A stretch of 64,000 nt of DNA from JASGCL01 sp965262775. Its GTDB lineage: Bacteria; Pseudomonadota; Alphaproteobacteria; JASGCL01. Positions 53,246 to 62,445 of this stretch are shown piece after piece. A model generated the notes under the pieces. The model searched no databases, was not told the origin of the DNA, and worked only from the letters and a program-made list of their open reading frames with translations. Position 1 is the stretch's first letter. Each line of letters opens with the position of its first letter. The stretch spans positions 359,151 through 423,150 of the forward strand of contig CBDHFT010000007.1 in the NCBI GenBank assembly GCA_965262775.1, written 5' to 3'. The position numbers and the translations under genes were made by a program.

Positions 53246-54105
53246 TATTTGATGGTTTGCAGGGCGAATAATTCTTTTAAATCAATTTTATTTTCATAAA
53301 TAGCATGGCCAACAATCACCCCGCCGAATAATCCTGTCTGCTTGATTGCTTTGATTTCATCAAGGCTGTTGATGCCGCCCGAGACAACAACAGAAATATT
53401 GCCATTTTTTTGGCGCAACGCCTCAACCAATTTTTTTGATTCTTGCCAATTGGCCCCCGCCCCCGTGCCGTCGCGTGCAATGTCGGTGTGGATGAAACCA
53501 GCAACGGGCAAGTCAGAAAATTGTGATACAAAATCCAGCGCGGTGATGGTTGATTCCGTTCCCCAACCACGGGTTGCCACCATACCCTTGTGGCAATCGA
53601 CCGCAATGGCAATTTGATTGGGCCAAAGCTTGATGAGCTCCCTTACCAACCCCGTTTGCTCAACCGCCAGCGTGCCGACAATAATTCTATCAACATTTTC
53701 AAGCCAATAGTTTGCATCTTCTGCCCTTCTTATCCCGCCGCCTATTTGCAATTTTATATCCTTGGCCATATCCCTGGCCATATCCTTGGCTTCGGTGTTT
53801 TTCCAATGGGCAATTTTTTTGATGATGTCAAAATTTTTGCGTTTATCAAGGTTGCTATGAAGGTCTTTGCCCGCATGAATAGGGATCTTATCACCCGCGG
53901 CAATGGGTGAAAAACTTGTGTCTTTCGCCACCGCCCCGTCCAAATTCACCAAGTGAATCCACCTGGCGCCAGCGTCATAAAATTTTTTGGCCTGCGCCAA
54001 TGGGTCGTCGCCATATTGCGTGGCCTTGTCCATGTCGCCCTTGAACAAACGCACCACCTTGCCACCCTTCATGTCGATGGCGGGATAAATAATAAATTCG
54101 TTCAT
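53245..54105 (-). CDS. hisA: ProFAR isomerase, with an insertion
   Basis: TIM-barrel isomerase of histidine synthesis. The ATG at 54105 is chosen because it overlaps the hisH stop as ATGA and gives IIYPAIDMKGGKVVRLFKGD. Length 286 residues against about 245: the extra part (about 55-115) includes a His/Lys-rich loop and a small Asp-Met-Ala repeat coded by 12-bp units. The catalytic Asp pair and GGGIRRAED are intact. Confidence 0.94.
   Translation of the reverse strand: MNEFIIYPAIDMKGGKVVRLFKGDMDKATQYGDDPLAQAKKFYDAGARWIHLVNLDGAVAKDTSFSPIAAGDKIPIHAGKDLHSNLDKRKNFDIIKKIAHWKNTEAKDMARDMAKDIKLQIGGGIRRAEDANYWLENVDRIIVGTLAVEQTGLVRELIKLWPNQIAIAVDCHKGMVATRGWGTESTITALDFVSQFSDLPVAGFIHTDIARDGTGAGANWQESKKLVEALRQKNGNISVVVSGGINSLDEIKAIKQTGLFGGVIVGHAIYENKIDLKELFALQTIK
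53755..53790. repeat. 12-bp tandem repeats in hisA
   Basis: TTGGCCATATCC and CTGGCCATATCC in tandem with partial copies on each side, encoding Asp-Met-Ala-Arg/Lys repeats. In frame. Confidence 0.65.
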
Positions 54106-54815
54106 GCTGCTGCCTTTCCATTCCATGTTATAAAATTCTTAAGGAATTGCAAGCCAACCTGCTGGCTTTTTTCGGGGTGACATTGAATGCCCGCAATATT
54201 ATCGCGCGCTACAATCATGGGATAATCAACCCCATAATGGGCGGTCGCCAGCACATCAGCCATGTCATAATCGCTTACAGCAAAACTATGCACAAAATAA
54301 AAAAAATCGCCATTGTTAATATTATGCAGTAGTGGATGCTCGCGCATTTTACAAATTTGATTCCACGCCATTTGGGGCAATGTCAGGGCGGGTTGCGCCG
54401 TCGCCCCCAATTGCGCACGCCAAATATCCAAAAAATTTTGCACCTTGCCCTTCATCAATCCCAAGCCCTTTACTTCTTCAAATTCAAATCCAACCTCCAC
54501 CAACAATTGCATACCAACACAAATGCCTAAGGTGGGTTTTTTATCGCGCAGGATAGCGGGCAACAATGGTGGCAAAAAAGGTTGCAGGGCGCGCCGACAA
54601 GCGGGAAATGCCCCCTGGCCTGGCAGGATAATCCTGTCGCAGGTTAGCAAAGCATTGGGCAATTCATCGGGGTTGGAAACAACCCGCGCCACGCCGCCAA
54701 CTTTTTCTATCGCTTTTTTAACCGAAAAAATATTGCCATAACCATAATCAATAATGGCAACGTCGCGCTTGGCTTGTGTTGTCGCGGGGGCGTTATTTGC
54801 TGGTGTCATTATCAT
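54102..54815 (-). CDS. hisH: Imidazole glycerol phosphate synthase glutaminase subunit
   Basis: Class I glutaminase that feeds ammonia to HisF. IIDYGYGNIFSVKKA (residues 21-35), the nucleophile in LGICVGMQLL, and GIQCHPEKSQ with catalytic His/Glu. Length 237 residues; the first about 15 residues are an extra Ala/Thr/Asn tail. The stop overlaps the hisA start. Confidence 0.95.
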   Translation of the reverse strand: MIMTPANNAPATTQAKRDVAIIDYGYGNIFSVKKAIEKVGGVARVVSNPDELPNALLTCDRIILPGQGAFPACRRALQPFLPPLLPAILRDKKPTLGICVGMQLLVEVGFEFEEVKGLGLMKGKVQNFLDIWRAQLGATAQPALTLPQMAWNQICKMREHPLLHNINNGDFFYFVHSFAVSDYDMADVLATAHYGVDYPMIVARDNIAGIQCHPEKSQQVGLQFLKNFITWNGKAAA

Positions 54816-54872
54816 GTTTCATCATGTTATCACGCGCCATGCCCGTTACCAAGCCAACAATCTTAGCCATCA

Positions 54873-55460
54873 CTACAATGTTCCCTTGGTCGAGGTAACC
54901 ATGCCCACTTGCCGTTCGTCAAGCGCGACCGCTTGGCGTAAACATCTCGCCAAGCCTTTAAAACTTGATTCGATTTTATGGTGGTTGTTAATACCATGGC
55001 GATTGACAACATGGATATTAGCCCCCAAATTCATGGCGAAGGCATGGAACCATTCACGAAAAAGCTCTGATTCCATTTCGCCCAATTTGGGTTGGGTAAA
55101 GGCAACCTGCCACACCAAAAAACCGCGACCACAAATATCCACCGCCACCTCGGTCAGGGTGTCATCCATCGGGCTCAAGGCATCGCCAAACCTGGCAATG
55201 CCTTTTTTATCGCCTAGGGCTTTTAATATCACCTGGCCTAATACAATGCCGCAATCCTCCGCCGTGTGATGATTATCGATATGCAAATCGCCCTGGCAAT
55301 TAAGTTCGATGTCTATCAAACTATGGCGCGATAATTGTTCCAACATATGGTCTAAAAAACCAATGCCTGTAGAAATTTTATATTGACCCGTCCCCTCCAG
55401 CTTAACGCCAGCGGAAATATTGGTTTCCTTTGTTTTACGGGTGAGTGTCGCGGTACGCAT
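54873..55460 (-). CDS. hisB: Imidazoleglycerol-phosphate dehydratase
   Basis: Dehydratase of histidine synthesis. The metal-binding His clusters (DNHHTAEDCG, GINNHHKIE) and GFLDHMLEQLSRH are intact. The ATG at 55460 gives 195 residues, the normal length; an upstream in-frame start would add a hydrophobic stretch that the family lacks. First gene of hisB-H-A-F-E, without a fused phosphatase domain, as usual in alphaproteobacteria. Confidence 0.95.
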   Translation of the reverse strand: MRTATLTRKTKETNISAGVKLEGTGQYKISTGIGFLDHMLEQLSRHSLIDIELNCQGDLHIDNHHTAEDCGIVLGQVILKALGDKKGIARFGDALSPMDDTLTEVAVDICGRGFLVWQVAFTQPKLGEMESELFREWFHAFAMNLGANIHVVNRHGINNHHKIESSFKGLARCLRQAVALDERQVGMVTSTKGTL

Positions 55461-55626
55461 GTATCGGATATATTCAACAAAAAGGATGTAATAGATTATC
55501 AACCATTTTGCAATAAATTTCATAACCAGCGCGGACTATATTATTTATTATCGTTTTAGTAGTCTAATACCCTTGACATCATACCATGCGTACCTTACAT
55601 AGGGGCGAACCGCGCCAAATAAAAAA

Positions 55627-56154
55627 ATGTTTCACGCCACCACTATTTTAGCAATCAAAAAAGATGATAATGTCGTCATGGCGGGCGATGGTCAGGTTTC
55701 GTTGGGCAACACCGTCATGAAATCAAACGCCAAAAAATTACGCAAACTGGCGGGGGGCAAAGTGTTGGTCGGGTTTGCTGGGGCGACCGCCGATGCCTTT
55801 ACTTTGTTTGAAAGATTAGAAAAAAAATTGGAACAATACCCCGAACAACTAACCCGCGCCGCGGTTGAATTGGCGAAGGATTGGCGGTCGGATAAATACC
55901 TGCGCCGTTTGGAAGCCATGATGGCGGTTGCCGATAAAAAAACGCTGTTGCTTATATCGGGCAATGGCGATGTTATCGAACCCGAAGATGGTATTATTGC
56001 CATTGGTTCGGGGGGCAGTTTTGCCCTGGCCGCCGCCCGCGCCTTGATACAAAACAGCGACCTGCCGATTGAAAAAATCGCCACCGCCGCCATGCACATT
56101 GCCGCCGATATTTGTATTTACACCAACCACGAAATAACCAGTGAAAAATTATAA
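55627..56154 (+). CDS. hslV: ATP-dependent protease peptidase subunit HslV
   Basis: Threonine peptidase of the HslVU proteasome-like complex. The family N-terminus TTILAIKKDDNVVMAGDGQV begins at residue 5; the enzyme is active once Thr is exposed, so four residues would be removed. Length 175 residues is normal. Divergent from hisB across a 166-base gap, and the stop overlaps hslU (TAATG). Confidence 0.96.
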   Translation: MFHATTILAIKKDDNVVMAGDGQVSLGNTVMKSNAKKLRKLAGGKVLVGFAGATADAFTLFERLEKKLEQYPEQLTRAAVELAKDWRSDKYLRRLEAMMAVADKKTLLLISGNGDVIEPEDGIIAIGSGGSFALAAARALIQNSDLPIEKIATAAMHIAADICIYTNHEITSEKL

Positions 56155-57482
56155 TGACAGTGAATTTAAAATCTTTATCCCCACGTCAAATCGTTAGTGA
56201 ATTGGATAAACATATTATTGGTCAGGCGGATGCCAAAAAATTGGTCGCTATAGCTTTAAGGAACAGGTATCGGCGCGCGCAATTAAGCGAAGACCTTGCC
56301 AATGAAATTTTGCCAAAAAATATTTTGATGATTGGCCCCACGGGTTGCGGCAAAACCGAAATTGCCCGCCGCCTTGCCAAATTGGTGCATGCGCCATTTA
56401 TTAAGGTCGAAGCAACAAGATATACCGAGGTTGGCTACGTCGGGCACGATGTGGAAAGCATCATCCGCGACCTGTTGGAAATAGCTATAAAAAACGAACG
56501 GCAAAAACGCGAAACGGTTATCAAACCGAAAGCCGCCGAACGCGTTAATGAAAAATTGTTAAAGGCCTTGGTTGGGAAAGATGCCAAAGCCGAAACCCGC
56601 GCACAATATAAAGAGAAATTGCAAAAGGGCGAATTGGATGACAGCGATGTAACCATCGAGCTTTCCGCACCCCCCAAACAAAACAGCACGATGATGGAGA
56701 TTCCTGGTGCCAACGCGGGCATCGGCATGATTCAAATTTCAGACGCGGTTGAGGGTATGATGGGGAAAATGTTTAACCAAAGGCAAGAAAAAACAATTAG
56801 TGTAAAGCGCGCCCGCGAAGAATTGTTGAGCGAAGAAATGGAAAAATTGCTTGACCATGGCGAGATTGTCAAAACCGCCATGCACAATGTTGAACAACAT
56901 GGCATTGTTTTTATCGATGAATTTGACAAAATATGCGTGCGCGATTCCAGCGCGAGGCAAGATGTATCGCGCGAAGGGGTGCAACGCGACCTGCTGCCTA
57001 TGATAGAGGGCACCACCATCGCCACGCGCCATGGGGTAATAAAAACCGATTATATTTTGTTCATTGCTTCGGGGGCATTTCATCTTTCTAAACCTGCTGA
57101 CCTGCTACCCGAATTGCAAGGTCGCTTACCCATTCGCGTCCGTTTAAACCCGCTAACCCGTGACGATTTCATTAATATCTTAACCCAAACCCGTCATAAT
57201 TTAATCGAACAATATAAAAATTTATTACAGGTCGATGGCGTGACATTAGAATTTGAAACGGGGGCCATCAACAAAATGGCCGACCTGGCTATGACCATCA
57301 ATAATTCGGTTGAAAATATTGGGGCGCGCCGCCTTCACACACTGATAGAAAAATTATTAGAAGACATTTCCTTTGCCGCCGACGGTTCCACCGATGCCAA
57401 TATTGCCATCACCAGCACCATGGTCGAAAGTCGTTTGCTGCCGCTGGTCGAAGATCAAAATTTGCAAAAATTTATTTTATAA
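56154..57482 (+). CDS. hslU: ATP-dependent protease ATPase subunit HslU
   Basis: AAA+ unfoldase that feeds HslV. HIIGQADAKKLVAIALRNRYRR (near 19), Walker A GPTGCGKTE, Walker B VFIDEFDKI and the C-terminal HslV-docking tail LQKFIL are present. The I domain is present between them. Length 442 residues is typical. Confidence 0.96.
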   Translation: MTVNLKSLSPRQIVSELDKHIIGQADAKKLVAIALRNRYRRAQLSEDLANEILPKNILMIGPTGCGKTEIARRLAKLVHAPFIKVEATRYTEVGYVGHDVESIIRDLLEIAIKNERQKRETVIKPKAAERVNEKLLKALVGKDAKAETRAQYKEKLQKGELDDSDVTIELSAPPKQNSTMMEIPGANAGIGMIQISDAVEGMMGKMFNQRQEKTISVKRAREELLSEEMEKLLDHGEIVKTAMHNVEQHGIVFIDEFDKICVRDSSARQDVSREGVQRDLLPMIEGTTIATRHGVIKTDYILFIASGAFHLSKPADLLPELQGRLPIRVRLNPLTRDDFINILTQTRHNLIEQYKNLLQVDGVTLEFETGAINKMADLAMTINNSVENIGARRLHTLIEKLLEDISFAADGSTDANIAITSTMVESRLLPLVEDQNLQKFIL

Positions 57483-57520
57483 TTTTGGGCAAGACTCTCC
57501 TTACCATCATAGCTTGATTT

Positions 57521-57549
57521 TTTACATCATGCGTCTTTTCTGCTATAAT
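57521..57549 (+). promoter_or_regulatory. Consensus promoter next to the coaBC start
   Basis: TTTACA (57521-57526) and a perfect TATAAT (57544-57549) with 17 bases between. Transcription should start within a few bases of the ATG at 57558, giving a leaderless message for the annotated start. Confidence 0.6.
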
Positions 57550-57557
57550 CCTGCACC

Positions 57558-58913
57558 ATGGCAAAAAAAATAATAAAAAAGCGTAAGGCTGCTGCGCCAT
57601 TTGGCTTATCCCCGAATTTGCAATCCACGAAGCTTAGAATCAATCCTAGCATTGATACGACCACCAGCACCCTGTTGGCGGGGCGCACCGTGTTGCTTAT
57701 TATATCGGGGGGCATAGCGGCTTACAAATCGCTGGAACTAGCCCGTTTATTAAAAAAATCTGGCGCACGGGTGTTGGGTATTATTACGGCAGGCGGATTA
57801 AAATTTGTCACCGCCCTGTCCTTGGGCGCGCTTACCGAGGATAAAGTTTACACCGATTTGTTTTCCCTAACCGATGAGCAAGAAATGGGGCATATTCGTT
57901 TGGCGCGCCTGGCGGATGTTATCATGGTCGCGCCAGCCTCCGCCAATTTTTTGGCAAGGGTCGCCGCGGGGCAAGCCGACGATTTGGCCAGCACGGTTTT
58001 GTTGGCAACCACCGCGCCCGTTTATTTGGCCCCCGCCATGAACCCCACGATGTTTGATAATAAAGAAACGCAAGAAAACATCAACCGTATCCAACAACGC
58101 GGCATGAATATCATTGCGCCCGCGGTGGGGGACACGGCTTGCGGTGAATCGGGGCGGGGTCGCCTGCCCGAGGCCCCAGAATTGTTCGCCATCATCGCCA
58201 ACCATTTCGCCAAGCCAGGGGCATTAAGCGGTAAGAAATTCTTGCTTACCGCGGGGGCGACGCGCGAAAAATTGGACCGCGTGCGTTACATCAGCAATTT
58301 TTCATCGGGCAAGCAGGCAGTCGCCATCGCCCGCGCCCTGGCTAACCACGGTGCCGATGTGGTGATGGTGGCGGGCGTGATGGATGATAGGTTGTTGCGC
58401 GATACTGCCCTGCATGGTGTGAGCATAACCCGCGTGCAATCGGGGTTAGAGATGGAGGCAGCGGTGATGAAGGAACTGCGCCAAGAAAAATTTGCTGGCT
58501 TCATTGGCGTCGCCGCGGTCAGCGATTTCCGCGCCACAGAAGTAGCATCGGGCAAATTAAACAAAAAAAATTTGGCGGATGCCACGGGGGCGGTGACACT
58601 TGCCCTTACCCTGAACCCCGATATTTTGGCGGGGGTGGGGCATGATAAAAATCGTCCGCCGTTGGTGATTGGCTTCGCGGCGGAGGTTGATGCAACAGCC
58701 CCCGCCACCGCGCAAAAAATTATTGAAAAATACCGCGCAAAAAATTGCGACATGTTGTTGGTAAATGAGATCGAAGAAAGCGGCGCGCCGTTTGGCGCCG
58801 ACAACACCAATATTGTTGTGCATCATGACAACAAACAAACCAATTGGGGAAAATTGAGCAAAGAAGAAGTCGCCAAATTGTTGGTGACAGAAATAATAAA
58901 AAAATATAAATAA
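57558..58913 (+). CDS. coaBC: Bifunctional CoaBC (phosphopantothenoylcysteine synthetase/decarboxylase)
   Basis: Two steps of coenzyme A synthesis. The decarboxylase half (about 40-220) has the SGGIAAYKSLELAR start, catalytic His in MGHIRLAR, APAMNPTM and ACGESGRGRL; the CoaB half has TAGATREKLDRVRYISNFSSG and GFAAE. The first about 38 residues are an extension with atypical codons, so the start may be downstream. Length 451 residues. A good promoter lies so close to the ATG that the mRNA would have almost no leader. Confidence 0.94.
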   Translation: MAKKIIKKRKAAAPFGLSPNLQSTKLRINPSIDTTTSTLLAGRTVLLIISGGIAAYKSLELARLLKKSGARVLGIITAGGLKFVTALSLGALTEDKVYTDLFSLTDEQEMGHIRLARLADVIMVAPASANFLARVAAGQADDLASTVLLATTAPVYLAPAMNPTMFDNKETQENINRIQQRGMNIIAPAVGDTACGESGRGRLPEAPELFAIIANHFAKPGALSGKKFLLTAGATREKLDRVRYISNFSSGKQAVAIARALANHGADVVMVAGVMDDRLLRDTALHGVSITRVQSGLEMEAAVMKELRQEKFAGFIGVAAVSDFRATEVASGKLNKKNLADATGAVTLALTLNPDILAGVGHDKNRPPLVIGFAAEVDATAPATAQKIIEKYRAKNCDMLLVNEIEESGAPFGADNTNIVVHHDNKQTNWGKLSKEEVAKLLVTEIIKKYK

Positions 58914-58925
58914 TATATTAAAACA

Positions 58926-59418
58926 TTACGTCCATGACGCACGCGGCGCGTGGCAAGCCCGCCCGGTTTTTTCAACATAACCTTGATGATAATCTTCGGC
59001 GGGATAAAAATTGCTGAAGGGGGTAATTTCGGTCACTATTTTTCTGTCAAAATATTGTTGCACGCGGTCGCGCACTTCTTGCGCCGTTTTTACCTGTTGG
59101 TCGCCGAAGGTAAAAATGCAAGAACGATATTGCGGGCCATAGTCGGGACCTTGGCGATTATATTGGGTTGGGTCATGCAGCCGAAAAAACAAATCAACCA
59201 ATTCTTCGTAAGAAACTTTTTTTGTCATCAAATTCCACCAACACCACCTCGGCATGGCCAGTATCGGCGTTGCAAACATCTTTGTAAGTTGGGTTAAGCA
59301 AATGCCCGCCGCCATAGCCCGATGTTGCCTTCAGCACGCCGTTGGTTTTATGAAATATCGATTCCACGCCCCAAAAACATCCACCGCCAAATATTGCCTT
59401 TTGTGTTGCCATAACCAT
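58926..59418 (-). pseudogene. msrA: Peptide methionine-S-sulfoxide reductase, frameshifted
   Basis: Repairs oxidised methionine. The first 67 residues have the catalytic FGGGCFWGVESIF and the TSGYGGGHLLNPTYKDVC segment; the rest (SYEELVDLFFRLHDPTQYNR and on) is in the next frame. The switch is at a run of seven T on the plus strand (59217-59223); losing one would restore a gene of about 163 residues. It may be a sequence error or real inactivation. 33 bases after the hydrolase gene on the same strand. Confidence 0.85.
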
Positions 59419-59451
59419 AATATAGGAAATGATATGGCAAAATACAATTTC

Positions 59452-60582
59452 TTATTTCAGTATTTTTGTTTCACCAATAGCCAGGGTAATAAATTGGTCG
59501 TCCGCCATTCCCATTGCTTTTCTCGCAAGGGCTAGGTCGATGGGTGGTTGCAACACCCCTTCGGTGCTTAATAAAAATGTTCCCCAATGAACGCCAAAGG
59601 CGCGTTTGGCATGAACATCTTGTTTTATTTTTAATGCCTCGGCGGGATTTCCATGCTGCATTTTCATAAAATCGCGCGGTTCGTAGGCACCGATGGGTAT
59701 CATCGCCCAAACTATCGCGCCAAATTTTTTACCAACGGCTTGGAATATTGTTTTATCATAACCCGTATCCCCCGTGTAATAAAACGTAAAATCCTTGGCC
59801 TTCACAACGAAGCCACCCCACAGGCTACGGTTGCGGTCTAGAATATAACGCGTGCTCCAATGTTGGGCGGGGACGAAAAAGATAGAAATATTATTTTCAT
59901 TTTGTAATTGGGTTTCGCCCCACCAATCCATTTCAACAACCTGGCTAATACCATGCCAACGGAACCATGTTTTCAGACCGAGCGGCACAAAAAATATTGC
60001 CTTCGGATTATGGGCGGCAATATATTTAACCGAATAACTATCCAAATGATCATGATGATTGTGCGAAATAAATACTGCATCAATCGGCGGCAAATCCTTA
60101 ATCGCCAAGGGCGGCGGGGTTAAACGTTTTGCACCAACCCACTTTACCCCCAACCGTTCAGAAAAATTGGGGTCCATGATTATATTTTTTCCCGCCACCT
60201 GTAACAACACCGTGGAATGCCCCAACCACGTAAAACCTATCCCCTTGCTGGTTTGTAAATGATGGAGGGTTGCTTGATCAACCGCCATCCACGGCACCTT
60301 CGCCGCATCGGCCCTCACTTTTTCTTTTTGCTTGCTTAATTGTTTATATGCTTGGCGCATTGTCGCCAATGATTTTCTATCCTTCGGTTGGCGCGCGGCA
60401 ACCGACAAATTAACAAAACCATAAGGCTGGGTATAGGGTTTGTTTGGATCGTAATAAGGGTTGGGACGTTTGTTCCAAAAATAGAGCAATGCCCCCAGCA
60501 ACAAAACACCAACCACAACAATAAGCGAAAGATAAAAAAACATCACAAGATATTTTTTTATACCGTAGGTAAAATCCATCAT
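59452..60582 (-). CDS. Membrane-anchored metallo-beta-lactamase-fold hydrolase
   Basis: A 376-residue protein of the NAPE-PLD/UlaG-like branch. One N-terminal membrane segment (about 12-34) anchors it; the metal-binding HNHHDHLD follows after TWLGHSTVLL and DPNF, with further ligands in PAQHWSTR, YTGDTGYD and FGVHWGTF. The substrate is unknown, possibly a phospholipid. A second ATG three bases later is equally possible. Between gloA and msrA on one strand. Confidence 0.88.
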   Translation of the reverse strand: MMDFTYGIKKYLVMFFYLSLIVVVGVLLLGALLYFWNKRPNPYYDPNKPYTQPYGFVNLSVAARQPKDRKSLATMRQAYKQLSKQKEKVRADAAKVPWMAVDQATLHHLQTSKGIGFTWLGHSTVLLQVAGKNIIMDPNFSERLGVKWVGAKRLTPPPLAIKDLPPIDAVFISHNHHDHLDSYSVKYIAAHNPKAIFFVPLGLKTWFRWHGISQVVEMDWWGETQLQNENNISIFFVPAQHWSTRYILDRNRSLWGGFVVKAKDFTFYYTGDTGYDKTIFQAVGKKFGAIVWAMIPIGAYEPRDFMKMQHGNPAEALKIKQDVHAKRAFGVHWGTFLLSTEGVLQPPIDLALARKAMGMADDQFITLAIGETKILK

Positions 60583-60649
60583 CGCCCCCTGCTATCCATT
60601 TATTACACTGTTATGTCAATATGGTCGCGCCCCTTCAACAAGGCGACCA

Positions 60650-61069
60650 TCACCAATAACGTGGCAATAATTCCACCAAATAACCGTCGGGGTCTTTGAT
60701 AAATGCCAACATGGTCGCGCCTGGCTTACCGCCCATCGGCCCTGGCGGGCGCGGTATGGGCACGCCCTCGGTTTTTAAAAATTCACAAAATTCTACCAAA
60801 TTATCGCAACGAATGGCGATATGCCCATAGCCATCGCCAATCTCGTAGGGTTTTTCACGGTCCCAATTATGGGTTAATTCTATCACGCTACCTTTGTCTT
60901 CAGCCTCATAACCGACGAAGGCCAAGGTGAAACGTCCGTCCTCATAATCATCGCGCCGCAATAATTTCATGCCAAGCAGCCTGGTATAAAAATCCAACGA
61001 TTTTTCTAAATCACGCACCCGCAACATGGTGTGAAGTAAGTGCCGCGGGGATGGTGTCTGATTTTCCAT
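60650..61069 (-). CDS. gloA: Lactoylglutathione lyase (glyoxalase I)
   Basis: Detoxifies methylglyoxal using glutathione. HTMLRVRDLEKSLDFYTRLLG (near 13), ELTHNWDR and GHIAIRCDN supply the metal ligands; FIKDPDGYLVELL ends the fold. Length 139 residues is typical. It precedes the hydrolase gene by 67 bases. Confidence 0.94.
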   Translation of the reverse strand: MENQTPSPRHLLHTMLRVRDLEKSLDFYTRLLGMKLLRRDDYEDGRFTLAFVGYEAEDKGSVIELTHNWDREKPYEIGDGYGHIAIRCDNLVEFCEFLKTEGVPIPRPPGPMGGKPGATMLAFIKDPDGYLVELLPRYW

Positions 61070-61200
61070 TTTTTTATTATCTTAGGGTTTTATTATAACA
61101 ATGTCGGGGTGCCATGTGCAAGCTCCACCAGCATGTTTTTTTATGACATTGTCCAACATGAACATTGTTTTTCCTTGGCGAATCGTGTCAGTATCATAAT

Positions 61201-62002
61201 ATGATTCATAAATTAAAAAAATATTTTTACGGGTTTTGGCAAACATTGGGTTTCTTTACAATCTAAAAACTTTACCTTTACCAAATTTTTTATTTTCTAA
61301 AAAAAATCCCCTTATGTCCGCGGGGGCGATGCCGTTTGTGGGGTTTATTATTGGCGCCATCATGGGCGGGGTGTTTGTGATTTTGTTGGCGTTGAATGTT
61401 TTTCATATGTTCGCCGTTGTTGCCACGCTGGCCGTTGGTTTGTTGTTGACGGGCGCGTTGCATGAAGATGGCTTTGCCGATTTTTGCGACGGTTATTTTG
61501 GCAAACGCGACCCAAAAAAAATTCTAAACATCATGAAGGATTCGCATGTCGGCACCTTCGGCGTGTTGGGTTTGCTGTTGTTGCTTTACAGCCGCTTAAG
61601 CGCGTTGGTGTTGATGTTCGGTTGGCAGCCCGCTTATATTATTTTGGTCCTGGCGATGGCGGCGGGGTTATCGCGCCTGGTTATCACCCTTGCCCTGTTT
61701 TTACCACTGGCGCATAAATCGGGTGGTTCGGTGCAGCATATTGCCAAACCAACTTGGTTAAGCTGTATCGTCTCGCTGCAAATTTTTTGGCTGTTGCTAT
61801 TCTTCCCGCGGGATGCCTCTGCCCCCGCCTCCCACCTCCCGCTCTTGCTGGCGGCGATTATATTGGGTATGCTTATGTTGTTTTCTTCTTACATCAGAAG
61901 AAAAAATTACCGCTAACGGGCGATGCCTTAGGCTTTTTACAAAGCATCACCGAAATAATATTGTTGTTCTTTTTCCTTTCTTACTTTGGTTTTCAACAAT
62001 AA
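61201..62002 (+). pseudogene. cobS: Adenosylcobinamide-GDP ribazoletransferase, two frameshifts
   Basis: Membrane enzyme that joins adenosylcobinamide-GDP to alpha-ribazole, the last step of cobalamin synthesis. The ATG at 61201 opens MIHKLKKYFYGFWQTLG, then the frame breaks at GGG (61248-61250); the long middle frame has LKTLPLP, HEDGFADFCDGYFGKRDP and DSHVGTFG; a second break at A6 (61901-61906) puts LTGDALGFLQSITEI in another frame. Both would be mended by one extra base each, giving about 267 residues, the usual size. Confidence 0.85.
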
Positions 62003-62046
62003 TTGCTAACCGATAAAAAACATGAAGAAAAAAAATCGGCAGTGGC

Positions 62047-62259
62047 TTGCAATTTCCTGGTCATCCGCAGGTGCTTGATTATTGGGATTTCGCCTATTTT
62101 TCATTTATCATCGGCACCGCCGCGCAAACCGCCGATGTTAATATAACTTCCGCCACCATTCGCCGCACGGTGATGCTACATTGTATTATTATTTTCTTTT
62201 TTAACACCACCATTCTGGCCCTGACCATCAACATCGCGGCGGGGCTTTTTGCGGGATAA
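62047..62259 (+). pseudogene. C-terminal remnant of a DUF1345 membrane protein
   Basis: About 60 residues (DYWDFAYFSFIIGTAAQTAD on to the end) match my recollection of the conserved C-terminal third of DUF1345 proteins, which have about 220 residues and several membrane segments. No N-terminal part is found upstream, where cobS ends 45 bases away. The TTG at 62047 is not a convincing start. Probably a remnant left by a deletion. Confidence 0.6.
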
Positions 62260-62284
62260 TTGGCAACGGATTATTAGAAAATAA

Positions 62285-62360
62285 TGGTGGAGCTGATGGG
62301 AGTCAAACCCACGACCTCGTCATTGCGAACGACGCGCTCTATCAACTGAGCTACAGCCCC
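62285..62360 (-). tRNA. tRNA-Ala (anticodon CGC)
   Basis: Minus strand, 76 bases with CCA encoded. Acceptor stem GGGGCTG/CAGCTCC contains the G3-U70 wobble pair that specifies alanine. The anticodon stem CGTCG/TGACG holds the loop TTCGCAA, anticodon CGC, reading GCG. D arm GCTC/GAGC and T arm GTGGG/CCCAT are intact; the T loop is TTTGACT rather than the usual TTCRANY. Confidence 0.95.
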
Positions 62361-62445
62361 TCAACCATTGTTTTTTACCTAGCAGAAAATAAGCCTTACC
62401 GCAAATTTTACCGCCATCATCGACGATATGTTTTGCTCAACTGCT

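Noticed and set aside
61236..61300. TTG at 61236 as the true cobS start
   Set aside because: The ATG at 61201 opens a typical cobS N-terminus in another frame, so the TTG start is an effect of the frameshift at 61248-61250.
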